Source of the DNA: an uncultured Bacteroidales bacterium
Lineage (GTDB): Bacteria; Bacteroidota; Bacteroidia; Bacteroidales; JAUNSR01
Direction: 5' to 3'
Length of the DNA: 45,297 nucleotides
Assembly: GCA_947074145.1 (NCBI GenBank)
Contig: CAMTOJ010000026.1
Location: forward strand, 1-45,297
The notes beneath the pieces were generated by a model. That model was not told the DNA's origin. It saw only the letters and a list, made by a program, of their open reading frames with translations, and made no database searches. Position numbers and translations under genes: made by a program. Numbering within the stretch: the first letter of the stretch is position 1; every line of letters starts with the position of its first letter. Positions 1-10,496 of this stretch are shown piece after piece.

Positions 1-673
1 TTCTTGTCTTTGTAACACTATTATTACCTGTTGTCACCTTATCAATTCCCCTTCTCAGATAGTATCCGTCCCACTCATTTATATATTTTACACAGTAAAG
101 TACATAATCCTTAGGTTTAACATTCCATCCCGATGGATCATTTCTATCCGGATTAGCCCCATCAATAAGAGGCGTTCCTGATAATATCCTATCTGCTCCC
201 GATACATATGTCATTTTGATTGGGATTACATAAGTATTAGAAATTGCATCTTGATCAGCAAAATATTTATCTGTAAAGGTTATCTCTACCCCGTCTGATA
301 ATACTTTATTGAGTGTGATATAATTATTTGAAATAGTATAATACTCAGATGGCATAGCCTGTACGGGTGTCCCATCTTCAAATAATAATTTATTACAAAG
401 AGAATTATCAGTTGCGATATCTATTTTGATATTATTATCATTCTTATACACACCACCCATTGTTGCATAGATTTTGCATTTATGCGAGTTGTCAAGAGAA
501 GTGTCATAAATATCTTCACCCATTACAAGAGTTCTCACAGGATACTGATATGCAAAATAAACAGAGCTTCCACCTTCATAATCATCGAATTCAAAATCCT
601 GATTCTTACAAGAGGTGAAACATGTCGCCACCACTCCTGCCGATAAAAGATAGATATACTTAAATAGTTTCAT
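1..673 (-). CDS. xusE: XusE-like surface lipoprotein with DUF1735 domain (partial, 3' end outside window)
   Basis: The frame is open from the ATG at 673 to the window edge (224 codons, no stop), so the C-terminus is missing. The N-terminus is a lipoprotein signal with lipobox FTSC (Cys about 23), followed by an acidic stretch (KNQDFEFDDYE) of the kind that directs Bacteroidales lipoproteins to the cell surface. The next 130 residues look like the DUF1735 (BT_3987-like) beta-sandwich. After it comes WNVKPKDYVLYCVKYINEW, which resembles the start of the DUF4361-type region. It lies 35 bp after the second SusD and is the last visible gene of the operon. In the xus core xylan locus this position is held by XusE, a glycan-binding surface lipoprotein encoded just before a GH10 xylanase. 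The family is assigned from sequence pattern; glycan binding is inferred from context. Confidence 0.75.
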   Translation of the reverse strand, partial: MKLFKYIYLLSAGVVATCFTSCKNQDFEFDDYEGGSSVYFAYQYPVRTLVMGEDIYDTSLDNSHKCKIYATMGGVYKNDNNIKIDIATDNSLCNKLLFEDGTPVQAMPSEYYTISNNYITLNKVLSDGVEITFTDKYFADQDAISNTYVIPIKMTYVSGADRILSGTPLIDGANPDRNDPSGWNVKPKDYVLYCVKYINEWDGYYLRRGIDKVTTGNNSVTKTR

Positions 674-708
674 AATGTAGTTTTTTAGATTGAATTATAA
701 TTCTGGGA

Positions 709-2487
709 TCACCATCCTTTGTTCTGAATAAGATTACTCCACTTTTGTGTTTCACTGTAAGGAATAGGTCCGTATATCATATAGTCTTTATAATTTCTCA
801 CCTCTACCGAAGGTAATACATTATATTGTTGTGCACCTTCTGAATTACGCTCAATCAGAATACCTCTGGCACTTTCGTTAAGATCGAGATTCCAACGACG
901 AATATCCCAAAAGCGGAAATTTTCGAAACATAACTCAATACGACGTTCATTTCTTATAAGTTCTCTCATTTGATCTTTACTGCCTTTTATTGACTCCAGA
1001 TATTCATCTGCGTTTTCAAGACCTATGCCAGCACGATTTCTGATAGCTTTTATAACATCATATGCTGAATAACCATTATTACCGGTTCCGGTTGGACCCC
1101 ATGCCTCATTTGCTGCCTCTGCATAAATAAGAAAAAGTTCTGTAAACCTCATCCTTGCTGTATAATGTACTGCCGTGGTATTGGAATTAGAATTCGGATT
1201 ACATTGCTTACGTGTCAACTTTCTTAGATAATAACCGGTACGTGTTGAAAGACCACTTTCCTTATTTATTACATCTGTATTGGTTCCAAAAGTTCCTGTA
1301 ATAATTTCTGAATCACTCGGACCTTGTGCAGAGCCGTTATATACAATATAATTAGCCAAACGAGGATCGCGATCATTATAAGGGTTATTCTCATCATACA
1401 TTGATTTCTCTATAGATATTGGATAACCATTTAGCATTGGAAATGCATCAACAAGATTCTGAGTCGGATTTACTCGTCCGCTTCCGTAAAGAGATGGAGG
1501 AAAATTATCTTTCTCTATATCATTATTATCACTTGTAGCGCCTCGCCAGATTATCTCTGCCGGACTTCCACCTACTCCATAGTTCGTTACATTATCCGCA
1601 TTTACATACCATACGCCACCTTCAGGATCGATACCCGATACTCCACCAATCTGATTAATGATTTCCGAAGAAAAGCTTGCTGCCGTTTCCCATTTGATGC
1701 CGGATAATTCAAAAGCCGGACTTGCTGCCATAAGAGCGGTCTGAGCTTTTACAACTATTGCGATACGTCCGTTCATTAAACCTCTGAAACTCTCTCCACA
1801 TACTCTGTTATAATCACTTGCATTTGATACGCCAAGTTCAGCATAGCGAACCGGTATCTCACTATTGGTAAATGTTTTGTATTCATTTGGCAAAAGACGT
1901 ATTGCTTCATCTGCATCTTTCATAATTTGTGCTACACATTCTTCATAAGTACCACGAAAATGATTGAAATCGGATAAGAAATTTTCTGAATTCAAAATTA
2001 AAGGTATACCCATAAGAGAACCGTCAGATGTCTTCCCGCCATGTGCTCTCAAAAGATGATAAAAATGTAGGGCTCTCAGACCATATGCTTCACCTTTAAG
2101 ACGGTCTTTAAACATTGTGTTAAATTTTTCTTCTTTTGACCATTCTACATCTTCTACTTTTTCAAGGAAAAGATTAATATACTGAATAGCATTGTAACGA
2201 TTTTGCCATTGCGACATAGGATCATTATCGGCTGCCCATGCTCCTGTTGCCATTCGCAAATAATTGTTGCTTATATCATTCGATACCGCATCGTCTGTTG
2301 CAACATCACTCTGTGGTGAAGACTGATAAGGAAGAAGTATATATGCATTGGCAAGAAAACCCTGAGCATACCCGGGCTCATCATACATAGCCTCTTCATC
2401 ACGACTGTTTTCAATAGCCGGCTCGAAAAGATCATCACATGCTGCCAGAAATGGTAGAAATGCTAAGATTTTAATTATATTTTTCAT
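709..2487 (-). CDS. xusD: SusD/RagB-family surface glycan-binding lipoprotein (second pair, XusD-like)
   Basis: This 592-aa protein has a lipoprotein signal with lipobox LAAC and Cys at about residue 17, followed by acidic DDLFEP, a typical surface-export signal. SusD-family features include the N-terminal lid and TPR-like segment (YINLFLEKVEDVEW, GEAYGLRALHFYHLLRAHGG) and the C-terminal signature RMRFTELFLIYAEAANEAWG, with ELIRNERRIELCFENFRFWDI near the end. SusD proteins cap the matching SusC transporter and capture oligosaccharides at the surface. It follows the second SusC by 29 bp and precedes the XusE-like gene by 35 bp, so it is co-transcribed with them. It is the partner of the short SusC at 2517-5345. 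Xylo-oligosaccharide as ligand is inferred from the surrounding xylanolytic genes; binding residues cannot be read from sequence alone. Confidence 0.9.
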   Translation of the reverse strand: MKNIIKILAFLPFLAACDDLFEPAIENSRDEEAMYDEPGYAQGFLANAYILLPYQSSPQSDVATDDAVSNDISNNYLRMATGAWAADNDPMSQWQNRYNAIQYINLFLEKVEDVEWSKEEKFNTMFKDRLKGEAYGLRALHFYHLLRAHGGKTSDGSLMGIPLILNSENFLSDFNHFRGTYEECVAQIMKDADEAIRLLPNEYKTFTNSEIPVRYAELGVSNASDYNRVCGESFRGLMNGRIAIVVKAQTALMAASPAFELSGIKWETAASFSSEIINQIGGVSGIDPEGGVWYVNADNVTNYGVGGSPAEIIWRGATSDNNDIEKDNFPPSLYGSGRVNPTQNLVDAFPMLNGYPISIEKSMYDENNPYNDRDPRLANYIVYNGSAQGPSDSEIITGTFGTNTDVINKESGLSTRTGYYLRKLTRKQCNPNSNSNTTAVHYTARMRFTELFLIYAEAANEAWGPTGTGNNGYSAYDVIKAIRNRAGIGLENADEYLESIKGSKDQMRELIRNERRIELCFENFRFWDIRRWNLDLNESARGILIERNSEGAQQYNVLPSVEVRNYKDYMIYGPIPYSETQKWSNLIQNKGW

Positions 2488-2516
2488 AGGATTATTTCTG
2501 TTATATTATTAATAAA

Positions 2517-5345
2517 TCAGAATGTCGCCTTTATTCCGACATTATAGAATCTAGTCTGCGGAGCAGATTTGACACTCATCTCCAAAACCTCTCTTTCTTT
2601 AGATATTGTAAGAAGATTAGATCCGCTTACATATGCCGAAAGACCATTTACAAATGAGTTTTTCAATAGTTTCTCTGAAAAGTCGTACGTAATCTGAACT
2701 TTTGCTATACGGAAAGCATCAGTTTTATATAACCAAAAATCGGAATTTTGGAAGTTGTTTGCTCCGTTTTCTGTAGTAAGGCGCGGATATTTTGCTGTTT
2801 CCTTTGTTTCTTCTGTCCAACGATCTCTTACAATTCCTGAATATTTCTTATCTCCTGAAACCCAGAAATAATCATTACTTTTTATAGCATTACCTCCGAA
2901 ATTCCCTGTTCCTAACACAAAGAATGTAAATCCTTTATATTTAGCTGTAAGATTAACACCAAGAGTAAGAGGTGAACCATACCATCCTCCTTTTCCAAGA
3001 TATACCTGATCCTTATTATCGATCACTCCATCACCGTTTTGATCAATATATTTTAGATCTCCCGGTTTAACAGTTCCTCCGAATTTCTGCTCTGGTGAAT
3101 TATCTATCTCTTCCTGACTATTAAAAAAGCCGTCTGCTCTTAATCCCCATATTCCATCAACAGGTTTTCCTTCACGATACTGATAGTCATCGGCATAGTT
3201 CTCACTTCTCTTTGTGGCTTCTGTATCATAATAAGTCCCGCATATTCCTAAAGAAAATTCTGCATTTGATGTTTTCTTATTAAAGTTTACACTGAAGTCA
3301 ATCCCTTTACGAAGATCATTATCAAAATTTATTCTAGGAAGGAACGATGCTTCAGGATAATAGGTAAAGAAATAATTCGGATACAGATTTGTCGGTGTAA
3401 TAAGTTTTCCCTCTATTGTATTCATAAAGAAAGAAACATCAGCTGTAATAGCTCTATTAAAGAAACCGGCTTTCACATTCGCTGCAATCTCTTTTCTTTG
3501 TATAAAATTAAGATCCTCATTACCTCCACGTACTGAATTTGTTGAATGGATAGATACACTTTCTCGCCATCCCCACCAAGCTCCATCTGACTGATTATAT
3601 GAAGTTTGATACATATAATAATCATCGATACCAAGATCAGTATTCAATTTACTTGCCGAACCGCTTATCATTAAATCACTGATAATAGAGTTGTCTTCCA
3701 GAAAACTTTCTCCTTTCAAATTCCAACCCAAAGTAAGTGATGGTGAAAAAGCCCTTCGATGACCCGGTGCTAATTTTGAAGAGTGTACAACTGCTCCGGA
3801 GAAGTCAACAAAATATCTGTGATCATAATTATAGCCCAATTGTAGTCCAAGGTTCGCATTACTTGTCTTATGATATGTGCTGGAAAATGATTGTTGATAA
3901 CCATTAGCCAGTAATATTGCAGAAACATTGTGAACATCTTCAAAACTATTGTCATAATAAAATCCGCCATTGAATGTAATTGTCTGATTATCGGAACTTC
4001 CACTTATATTCTGAACACCGGATTTCTTATCAATATTATATTTGGTAACTCCAACTATGACATCACTTCCTCCATGATTCGACCATTCAGGTCTATATGT
4101 AGCATACTCATTATTGTAGGATGTTGTATATCCTGTTGCATAATCTACCGCCATCATTGTTTTGAAAGACAAACCCTTCATTATGGATTTAAGATCAAAA
4201 TCTATTCCGGCATCAAACTGGAACTGACGAGCAGTATATTTATTATACCCTGCAGCATAATAGTCTGCGAAAATATTTGTCTCATCCGATTGTGTTCCTC
4301 CCAAGAAATATTTCCCATCAACAATATTATTACTGTTACCAACAAGATCCAATGCAGAAAGAGCATTTCCATCTAAAGAACTTAAAGGAACTAATGGTGA
4401 TACTCGGTTGGGACGAAATGTTCCAGCAGTTTCCCAATAAGATCCACCATTTGCACTTCGAGAGTTATAGAAAGAAACATTTGCATTTACATAAGCCGAA
4501 ATACTATTACTTATAGCAAAATCTACATTACCTCTGAAATTAAGACGGTCACTATAATTATTTTTTGCTTCGCCAAATTTGAATACATCCCCTATATTAT
4601 AATAACTAATATTAGCATAATAGCGAGCTTTATCATTACCTCCTGATATTTCAGCTGTTGCATCTGTTCGATTACTATATTTTTTTATATAATCAGATGA
4701 ATAGAAGTTAACATCGGCGTAACGGAAAGGATTATTCCCGGAAGCATAATTATAAATATCATTTTCACTATATAAAGCACTTAATCCGTCATTCTGACGC
4801 GCTTCATTATAGAGTGTCATATATTCGGCAGACCCCAGATAATCAGTATAATTTTTAGCTACATTAAATCCGGTATTTGCTCTAACACTAACTTTTAAAT
4901 CACCTGCCGAACCGCGTTTTGTTGTGATAAGAATAACACCTTTTGCAGCGCGACTTCCATAAAGCACTACAGCAGAAGCTCCCTTTAAAAATGTCATCTC
5001 TTTTACTTCTGTAGGCAATACATTATTCACACTTCTTGGCACTCCATCTACCAAAACAAGAATGTCATCCATACCCCACAAACTATTTCCATTCCATCCC
5101 CCTATATATCCCTGCATATTATCATTAGTGTAGGTATTATAGTTCTTTTTGGTAAGCTCTTCGATATCGATATTCGATATACCTACCGGCATATCTTCTT
5201 TTGCAATCTTACGATAAGCAATTCCAACCAGTGTATCCTGAGCATAGACTCCGTTATTAATTACAGGTCCTTCTGCTTTTGCCACGGCATATCCCGGAAA
5301 AGAAAGTAAAATGCAAAGAATGATCTTTATATTATTATATTTCAT
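2517..5345 (-). CDS. xusC: SusC/RagA-family TonB-dependent transporter, short form (second pair, XusC-like)
   Basis: This 942-aa outer-membrane beta-barrel has a signal peptide (residues 1 to about 24). Its TonB plug covers residues 45-145 with ILVLVDGVPR, FLKGASAVVLYGSRAAKGV and ILITTKRG, followed by a barrel ending in aromatic YNVGIKATF. It lacks the roughly 80-residue CarboxypepD_reg-like domain and the EEVVVVGYG TonB box that precede the plug in its neighbour at 7359-10496. Only about 20 residues (including DTLVGIAYRKI) separate signal peptide and plug. A short second SusC is seen in tandem xus-type loci, so this is probably native rather than a deletion. A Ca-binding-like loop (DQNGDGVIDNKDQ) lies late in the barrel, as in many SusC proteins. 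It probably imports xylo-oligosaccharides with the SusD encoded 29 bp downstream; the ligand is inferred from context. Confidence 0.9.
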   Translation of the reverse strand: MKYNNIKIILCILLSFPGYAVAKAEGPVINNGVYAQDTLVGIAYRKIAKEDMPVGISNIDIEELTKKNYNTYTNDNMQGYIGGWNGNSLWGMDDILVLVDGVPRSVNNVLPTEVKEMTFLKGASAVVLYGSRAAKGVILITTKRGSAGDLKVSVRANTGFNVAKNYTDYLGSAEYMTLYNEARQNDGLSALYSENDIYNYASGNNPFRYADVNFYSSDYIKKYSNRTDATAEISGGNDKARYYANISYYNIGDVFKFGEAKNNYSDRLNFRGNVDFAISNSISAYVNANVSFYNSRSANGGSYWETAGTFRPNRVSPLVPLSSLDGNALSALDLVGNSNNIVDGKYFLGGTQSDETNIFADYYAAGYNKYTARQFQFDAGIDFDLKSIMKGLSFKTMMAVDYATGYTTSYNNEYATYRPEWSNHGGSDVIVGVTKYNIDKKSGVQNISGSSDNQTITFNGGFYYDNSFEDVHNVSAILLANGYQQSFSSTYHKTSNANLGLQLGYNYDHRYFVDFSGAVVHSSKLAPGHRRAFSPSLTLGWNLKGESFLEDNSIISDLMISGSASKLNTDLGIDDYYMYQTSYNQSDGAWWGWRESVSIHSTNSVRGGNEDLNFIQRKEIAANVKAGFFNRAITADVSFFMNTIEGKLITPTNLYPNYFFTYYPEASFLPRINFDNDLRKGIDFSVNFNKKTSNAEFSLGICGTYYDTEATKRSENYADDYQYREGKPVDGIWGLRADGFFNSQEEIDNSPEQKFGGTVKPGDLKYIDQNGDGVIDNKDQVYLGKGGWYGSPLTLGVNLTAKYKGFTFFVLGTGNFGGNAIKSNDYFWVSGDKKYSGIVRDRWTEETKETAKYPRLTTENGANNFQNSDFWLYKTDAFRIAKVQITYDFSEKLLKNSFVNGLSAYVSGSNLLTISKEREVLEMSVKSAPQTRFYNVGIKATF

Positions 5346-5388
5346 TGTTTTTCATTTTATTAATTATGAATTCTTTCACTTTGAAAGA

Positions 5389-7347
5389 TTACCATCCCGG
5401 ATTTTGAGGAAAATCTTGATACAGATATATATCATCATCCAGCAGAGGAAACCAATAATGTTTTGTTCCGAATATGCGTTTTCTTATTATCTCTTCTTTA
5501 AGGTTTGCAACCCTTGCATTTCTCGGATCATTACCATCTGTAGTAAAGAAATCATCATTTTCCATTCTTGAAAACTCATGTGACATTTTCACATTGTAAG
5601 GATATTCTGTAAGCAGAAGCCAACGCTGAAGATCATTGAATCGGAACCCTTCGAAAGATAATTCTACTGCTCTTTCTCGACGTACTTCATCAATAAATTT
5701 ATTTCTGTCTGCGGCATAACTTGCTCCCACTTCACCTGCGCCTACTCTTTCTCTTACGGTGTTTATTGCTTTTAATGCTGAAAGAGAGTAAACTCTTGAA
5801 CTTGTATTTGCTCCACCTGATGCGGCACATGATTCGGCATACATTAGGTAAATATCAGCAAGACGCATATATGAAAGATTTGCATGAAGAGCTCCCGACC
5901 AGTTATATGTTCCATCATACTTATTTGCTGTATGAGGTATCAATTTTTGGATAAAATAGCCTGTACGACTTCCGTTTGCGATTGATCGCATTGCTCCTCC
6001 TGTATATAAGGATGTATAACGAAGTGGCTCATCTACTTCTGACATAGAACCGTTGACATATTTAAAACCATCAAATATGATGTCATGATAAAATCTCGGA
6101 TCTCTATCTTTAAAAGGATATTCAGGATCAAATCCTGATGCAGGATCATCTAGAGGTAACCCATTTGCCATTCCATAGAAGTTTACATAATTGGCTGTAG
6201 GCTGATGTATTACATTATCATGTTCAACCAAACTATTGATCTTTGGTCCGAATACTTTACTTGTATTCCAGTTCGTACCGTTGAAATCTTCTGAAGGACC
6301 TCGAAATATTGCTTCACAAGTTCCCGGCATTAGCCAGTTTTGTCCTGTAGTGTAAAAATTATCGGTAAAGCATGTCTTAGCGGATGAATTTTTCTTATGA
6401 TTATAGATATCCTCATAATTAAATTCAGCAAGAGCATATTGAGTTTGTCCCTCTTCAACTAATTTTATAAGCTCTCCGAATGCATCAGCAGCTTTGGATG
6501 CATATTCTTCATTGTATGAATATGTCATACCTCCTCCAATCTGAGCTCCGTGTTCCATAAGTGGACTTGCTGCCCATAAATAATTTTTCCCAAGATATCC
6601 CAGAGCCATTATTTTATTTATACGAAGCTGATTCTTTGTTAGAGTATTCTGTCCAACATTTGTCTTGTCCCAGTCAATACATAAAAGATCAGCAGCCTTT
6701 CTAAAATCTGCACCAGCCTTATCGGCACACTCCTGATATTTAAGACGTGGATTTCTCAAAACTTCAGAAGGAGAAAGAACTTCATCAATATATGGCAGAC
6801 CTCCGAAATATTGCATCAATTCAAAATGCCACCATGCTCTAAAAAAGTAAAGTTGGCCTTCTATAAGTTTTTTCTGTTCTTCTGTTGCTTCTGTAAGTTT
6901 ACTAAGATTCTCAAGACCAATATTTGCTTTTCTTATACAATACCAGGCATGTGGCCATAGAGAATGTTTAAATTTTGCGTTACCATCACTGTATGGATGA
7001 TAAGTAGCAGTTGGATCACTTCCCGATTTGTAAAGCCAGTTACCCGTTGTTGACCATGCTCTGAAGTTTCCCAAATCTACTTGATTTGTCATTTTATTGT
7101 CTGCTGCGGGATTGAATATTTCATCGTCACCCCAGTTCCATGAAGGACACCAATTACATTTCATCTTATCGGGAATACAATTGTACATCTCCTCTATGAA
7201 TCCCTGAAAATTGGTAAAGTTTCTGAAAGCCTCCTCTTCAGATACGTTAGAATCGGCTTCCTTATCAAGATAATCCTCACAAGACACCAGTGAAACCGAT
7301 GCAAGAGAAAGGAATCCGAATAAAAGCGTGCTATATATTTTTTTCAT
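5389..7347 (-). CDS. xusB: SusD/RagB-family surface glycan-binding lipoprotein (first pair, XusB-like)
   Basis: This 652-aa lipoprotein has lipobox LVSC (Cys about 23) followed by EDYLDKEADS, an acidic surface-export signal typical of SusD proteins. Family landmarks are GQLYFFRAWWHFELMQYFGG, LRINKIMALGYLGKNYLWAASP, YMRLADIYLMYAESCAASGG and VRRERAVELSFEGFRFNDLQ, the last being the conserved C-terminal SusD signature. It is longer than many SusD proteins (usually 500-600 aa), as is common for xylan-type members. The stop of the preceding SusC is only 11 bp upstream, so the two are translated from one message and should form one SusCD complex. Another 43 bp lead to the second SusC. It probably binds xylan-derived oligosaccharides at the surface; the specificity is inferred from the neighbouring enzymes. 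Confidence 0.9.
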   Translation of the reverse strand: MKKIYSTLLFGFLSLASVSLVSCEDYLDKEADSNVSEEEAFRNFTNFQGFIEEMYNCIPDKMKCNWCPSWNWGDDEIFNPAADNKMTNQVDLGNFRAWSTTGNWLYKSGSDPTATYHPYSDGNAKFKHSLWPHAWYCIRKANIGLENLSKLTEATEEQKKLIEGQLYFFRAWWHFELMQYFGGLPYIDEVLSPSEVLRNPRLKYQECADKAGADFRKAADLLCIDWDKTNVGQNTLTKNQLRINKIMALGYLGKNYLWAASPLMEHGAQIGGGMTYSYNEEYASKAADAFGELIKLVEEGQTQYALAEFNYEDIYNHKKNSSAKTCFTDNFYTTGQNWLMPGTCEAIFRGPSEDFNGTNWNTSKVFGPKINSLVEHDNVIHQPTANYVNFYGMANGLPLDDPASGFDPEYPFKDRDPRFYHDIIFDGFKYVNGSMSEVDEPLRYTSLYTGGAMRSIANGSRTGYFIQKLIPHTANKYDGTYNWSGALHANLSYMRLADIYLMYAESCAASGGANTSSRVYSLSALKAINTVRERVGAGEVGASYAADRNKFIDEVRRERAVELSFEGFRFNDLQRWLLLTEYPYNVKMSHEFSRMENDDFFTTDGNDPRNARVANLKEEIIRKRIFGTKHYWFPLLDDDIYLYQDFPQNPGW

Positions 7348-7358
7348 TGTGTATCAGA

Positions 7359-10300
7359 TTATAAGGTGAATTTCACTCCAAAATTAAAGCGTTTTACTGT
7401 AGGATAAGCTCCTTGGTTTCCGGATCCTGCATAATTTGATTCTCGGTCATCAGGCATTTTCGACCATACCCAAAGATTATTTCCATTAACAAAAAGTTTC
7501 AGATTGCTTATTCCTAATCTTTTAATACCATTTCCGGTAAATGTATAAGCTATCTCTGCATTTTTAAGTCTGACATAAGAACCGTCATACATATATTGTG
7601 TTCCGTTATGATATCCGCTTTGAGCTGACAACCAACGCGGTGTTGTTACATCTGCTGCTTCACCAGACTCTGCCCACCACGATCCTGCATCATACACAGT
7701 ATTCATTTGACTTCCGAAACTTGTCAAGTGAACCACGCGCGATACATTGTTTACTCCGTAAAATTGAACAAAAGCACTCAAACCTTTCCATTCAAAACCG
7801 ATTGTTGCATTATATGTATTTTGCGGTGTATCAGAGTATCCATATGGTGCTTGGTCTTTATTATCAACAACTCCGTCACCATTGAAATCGATTATATAAT
7901 AATCTCCGGGAAGTCTGCTTGCATCATTATTATCATGCTGTGGACTACCATAAAGTTGATCATATGTGTTTACATATCCTGAATTTATATATGATTTATT
8001 TTGACCGATACTGTATCCTGCCATTTTCTGATAAGCCGGAAGTAATTCGGCATCATCTTTTTCAAGAATTGTATTTTTTGCATGAGTCATATTCATATTC
8101 GCCCATAGTCTTATATCTTTTCCAAGATTTTTACTAAGACGTAATTCGATTTCGTAACCTTCTGTTTTAACTCTACCAAGATTAGCAGTTACAGGTGTTG
8201 TTCCGAAATATGAAGGAACTGAACGTTCTGAACCACTTACCAGAATATCTGTTCTTTTATCTCTAAATATCTCAACATTACCGGCTATAAGTCCGTCGAA
8301 AAATGAATAATCGATACCATAATTGGTTTTTGCTACTTTCTCCCATCTTACGTCAGGATTTCCAACAGCTATTTCACGATACCAAGTATAGGGACTTTCT
8401 CCTCGGTTTATATCAAGTGATGATGTCCCTGCGTAAGCCCATTGATTCATGTAAAGCCATCTTGTAGAGATATTGTCATCTCCAATCTCTCCATAAGACA
8501 CTCTCACTTTAAGTATGTCGATAACAGAAGAAAGAGGTTTCATAAATCTTTCATTACTTATCATCCACCCCGCTGCACCTGAATTAAAAAAGGCAAATCG
8601 GTTTTCTTTACTGAATTTTTCAGAACCGTTATATGCTCCATTATATTCAATAAAATATCTATCATTATAATTATATGTAGTTCGGAAAGCCCAGTCTTCA
8701 CGATAACTTGGAATCACACTACCCTTTGCATTTTCCTGACGACTGAAAAGACCCATTGCTGTGATATTATTCTTTGCAAAAGTTCTTGCCCAGTTAAGTT
8801 GCCCCTGATAGTTTAGATTTCGCTGTGTTGACCAGTCTTGAACCTCGCCTCCGGATGTTGACCATAACACCCCTTCCATATAGTCGAAACCTGTGTTATT
8901 ATCATACTGTTTTCTGTATATCTCTTCTCCTGTTTCAGGATTTATCCATTTACGTTGTGCGTCATTATAAAGGTCATTGATACCTCTTTTCCACTCAACA
9001 AATGTATTATCCCATGCAACTAAGGCACGAGCAGAAAGACCTTTTGTTATAAAATTAAGATCCTGCTCAAGAGCAAAGTCGGTAGTTATCCTGGTTGTAG
9101 TTGTATTCATTGTACCTCCAAGAGAGATATTTTCTGCCGAGTTTGTTACGTTTGATATATTAGGATAAAATCCCCATGAACCGTCTGAATATTTCGGAAG
9201 AAATACATCGGGAGCAATATTATATGCTCCTGCCCATTGCTGAGCAATTGCCCAATCTGCTGAACTATCGTAACTGGAATTGTTCCATGGTGTTTTCTTG
9301 TAACCTGTAGAACCGGCTATATTCATCTTAAAGGTTGTAGTTTTAGTGATTGAGAAATCAAGATTACTTCTTACATTAATCCTATCATAACCATATCCCG
9401 AATTATAATTTCTTCCATTATCGAAAACATCAAAAAGGTCTCCTTCATTAATATAATCCATAGAAGCAAAATATTTTACAAATTTTGTTCCACCGGATAC
9501 ATTTACGTTTGCATTATATGACATGGCATAATCTTTAAATAAAACATCCTGCCAGTCAACATTTGGATATCTTTCAGCCTCCGCAATACTCGCCGGATTA
9601 CGATATTTATTGATAATATTTTGAGGTGTGATATTAGCCCAAGAATTGGGACTAATTGACAACTCATTTTCAACAGCCATATTTCTTGCCATTAGAGCAT
9701 CGTAAGAATCAAGTTTTCCTGGCAACTTTGACGGATATTTCAGTGTTGAATTAAATGAAACATTAATCTGTGCCGAGCCTTCCTGTCCTCGTTTTGTTGT
9801 GATAAGAATTACTCCATTAGCTCCTTTCACACCATATACAGCAGTAGCTGATGCATCTTTTAGTACTGATAATGATTGTACAGAAGCGATATCTACACTA
9901 CTCATTGGACGTTCGATTCCATCGACAAGAACAAGAGGATCACTGTTATTCCAGGAACTGGCTCCACGAATCACAATCTTAGGCTCCTCTTCACCCGGCA
10001 TCCCGGAACTTGCTGTTGTTATAACGCCCGGTAGATTACCTGTAAGAGCGGCACCTATATCACTTACTCCGGCAGCACGTTCAAGTACTTTTCCTGTAGT
10101 CTGTGTTATAGCTCCTACGACACTGACTTTCTTTTGTTGTCCATATCCAACGACAACGACCTCTTCAAGTTGAAGATGATTTTCACGCAGTGTTACTTTT
10201 ATTACCTTTCCGGGAACAGGATTAACCTGTTGAGTTACCATTCCTATATATGAAACTTCAAGAATGGATTTAGCATCCGGCACTTTCAAAGTGAACTTAC

Positions 10301-10496
10301 CGTCAATATCTGTTGTAGTTCCTATCGAACTACTTCCTTTTACTATGATGGTGGCACCGATAATCGGGTCATTGAAATCATCAACCACCACTCCGTTTAT
10401 TACTACTTCCGGGGCTGCTATAGCTGAAATACAACTAAATAAAGCCATGAGAATAATAACGGGAATCTTTTGAATCCGTAATTTTACAATTTTCAT
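7359..10496 (-). CDS. xusA: SusC/RagA-family TonB-dependent transporter (first pair, XusA-like)
   Basis: This 1045-aa transporter has the full SusC layout. A signal peptide (1-27) is followed by a CarboxypepD_reg-like domain (about 31-108; VNGVVVDDFNDPIIGATI, GKFTL), a TonB box LEEVVVVGYG (about 110-119) and a plug (125-237; IVIRGASSWNNSDPLVLVDG, LKDASATAVYG, ILITTKRG). A beta-barrel ends in FNFGVKFTL, and a DFNGDGVVDNKDQ calcium-type loop lies late in the barrel. It transports oligosaccharides across the outer membrane using TonB energy, with the SusD encoded 11 bp downstream. The 116 bp separating it from the GH43 upstream hold a 16-bp tandem repeat but no clear -7 element. It may therefore be co-transcribed from the GH43 promoter or have its own regulated start. 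Xylan as substrate is inferred from the flanking GH10, GH43 and GH67 genes. Confidence 0.93.
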   Translation of the reverse strand: MKIVKLRIQKIPVIILMALFSCISAIAAPEVVINGVVVDDFNDPIIGATIIVKGSSSIGTTTDIDGKFTLKVPDAKSILEVSYIGMVTQQVNPVPGKVIKVTLRENHLQLEEVVVVGYGQQKKVSVVGAITQTTGKVLERAAGVSDIGAALTGNLPGVITTASSGMPGEEEPKIVIRGASSWNNSDPLVLVDGIERPMSSVDIASVQSLSVLKDASATAVYGVKGANGVILITTKRGQEGSAQINVSFNSTLKYPSKLPGKLDSYDALMARNMAVENELSISPNSWANITPQNIINKYRNPASIAEAERYPNVDWQDVLFKDYAMSYNANVNVSGGTKFVKYFASMDYINEGDLFDVFDNGRNYNSGYGYDRINVRSNLDFSITKTTTFKMNIAGSTGYKKTPWNNSSYDSSADWAIAQQWAGAYNIAPDVFLPKYSDGSWGFYPNISNVTNSAENISLGGTMNTTTTRITTDFALEQDLNFITKGLSARALVAWDNTFVEWKRGINDLYNDAQRKWINPETGEEIYRKQYDNNTGFDYMEGVLWSTSGGEVQDWSTQRNLNYQGQLNWARTFAKNNITAMGLFSRQENAKGSVIPSYREDWAFRTTYNYNDRYFIEYNGAYNGSEKFSKENRFAFFNSGAAGWMISNERFMKPLSSVIDILKVRVSYGEIGDDNISTRWLYMNQWAYAGTSSLDINRGESPYTWYREIAVGNPDVRWEKVAKTNYGIDYSFFDGLIAGNVEIFRDKRTDILVSGSERSVPSYFGTTPVTANLGRVKTEGYEIELRLSKNLGKDIRLWANMNMTHAKNTILEKDDAELLPAYQKMAGYSIGQNKSYINSGYVNTYDQLYGSPQHDNNDASRLPGDYYIIDFNGDGVVDNKDQAPYGYSDTPQNTYNATIGFEWKGLSAFVQFYGVNNVSRVVHLTSFGSQMNTVYDAGSWWAESGEAADVTTPRWLSAQSGYHNGTQYMYDGSYVRLKNAEIAYTFTGNGIKRLGISNLKLFVNGNNLWVWSKMPDDRESNYAGSGNQGAYPTVKRFNFGVKFTL

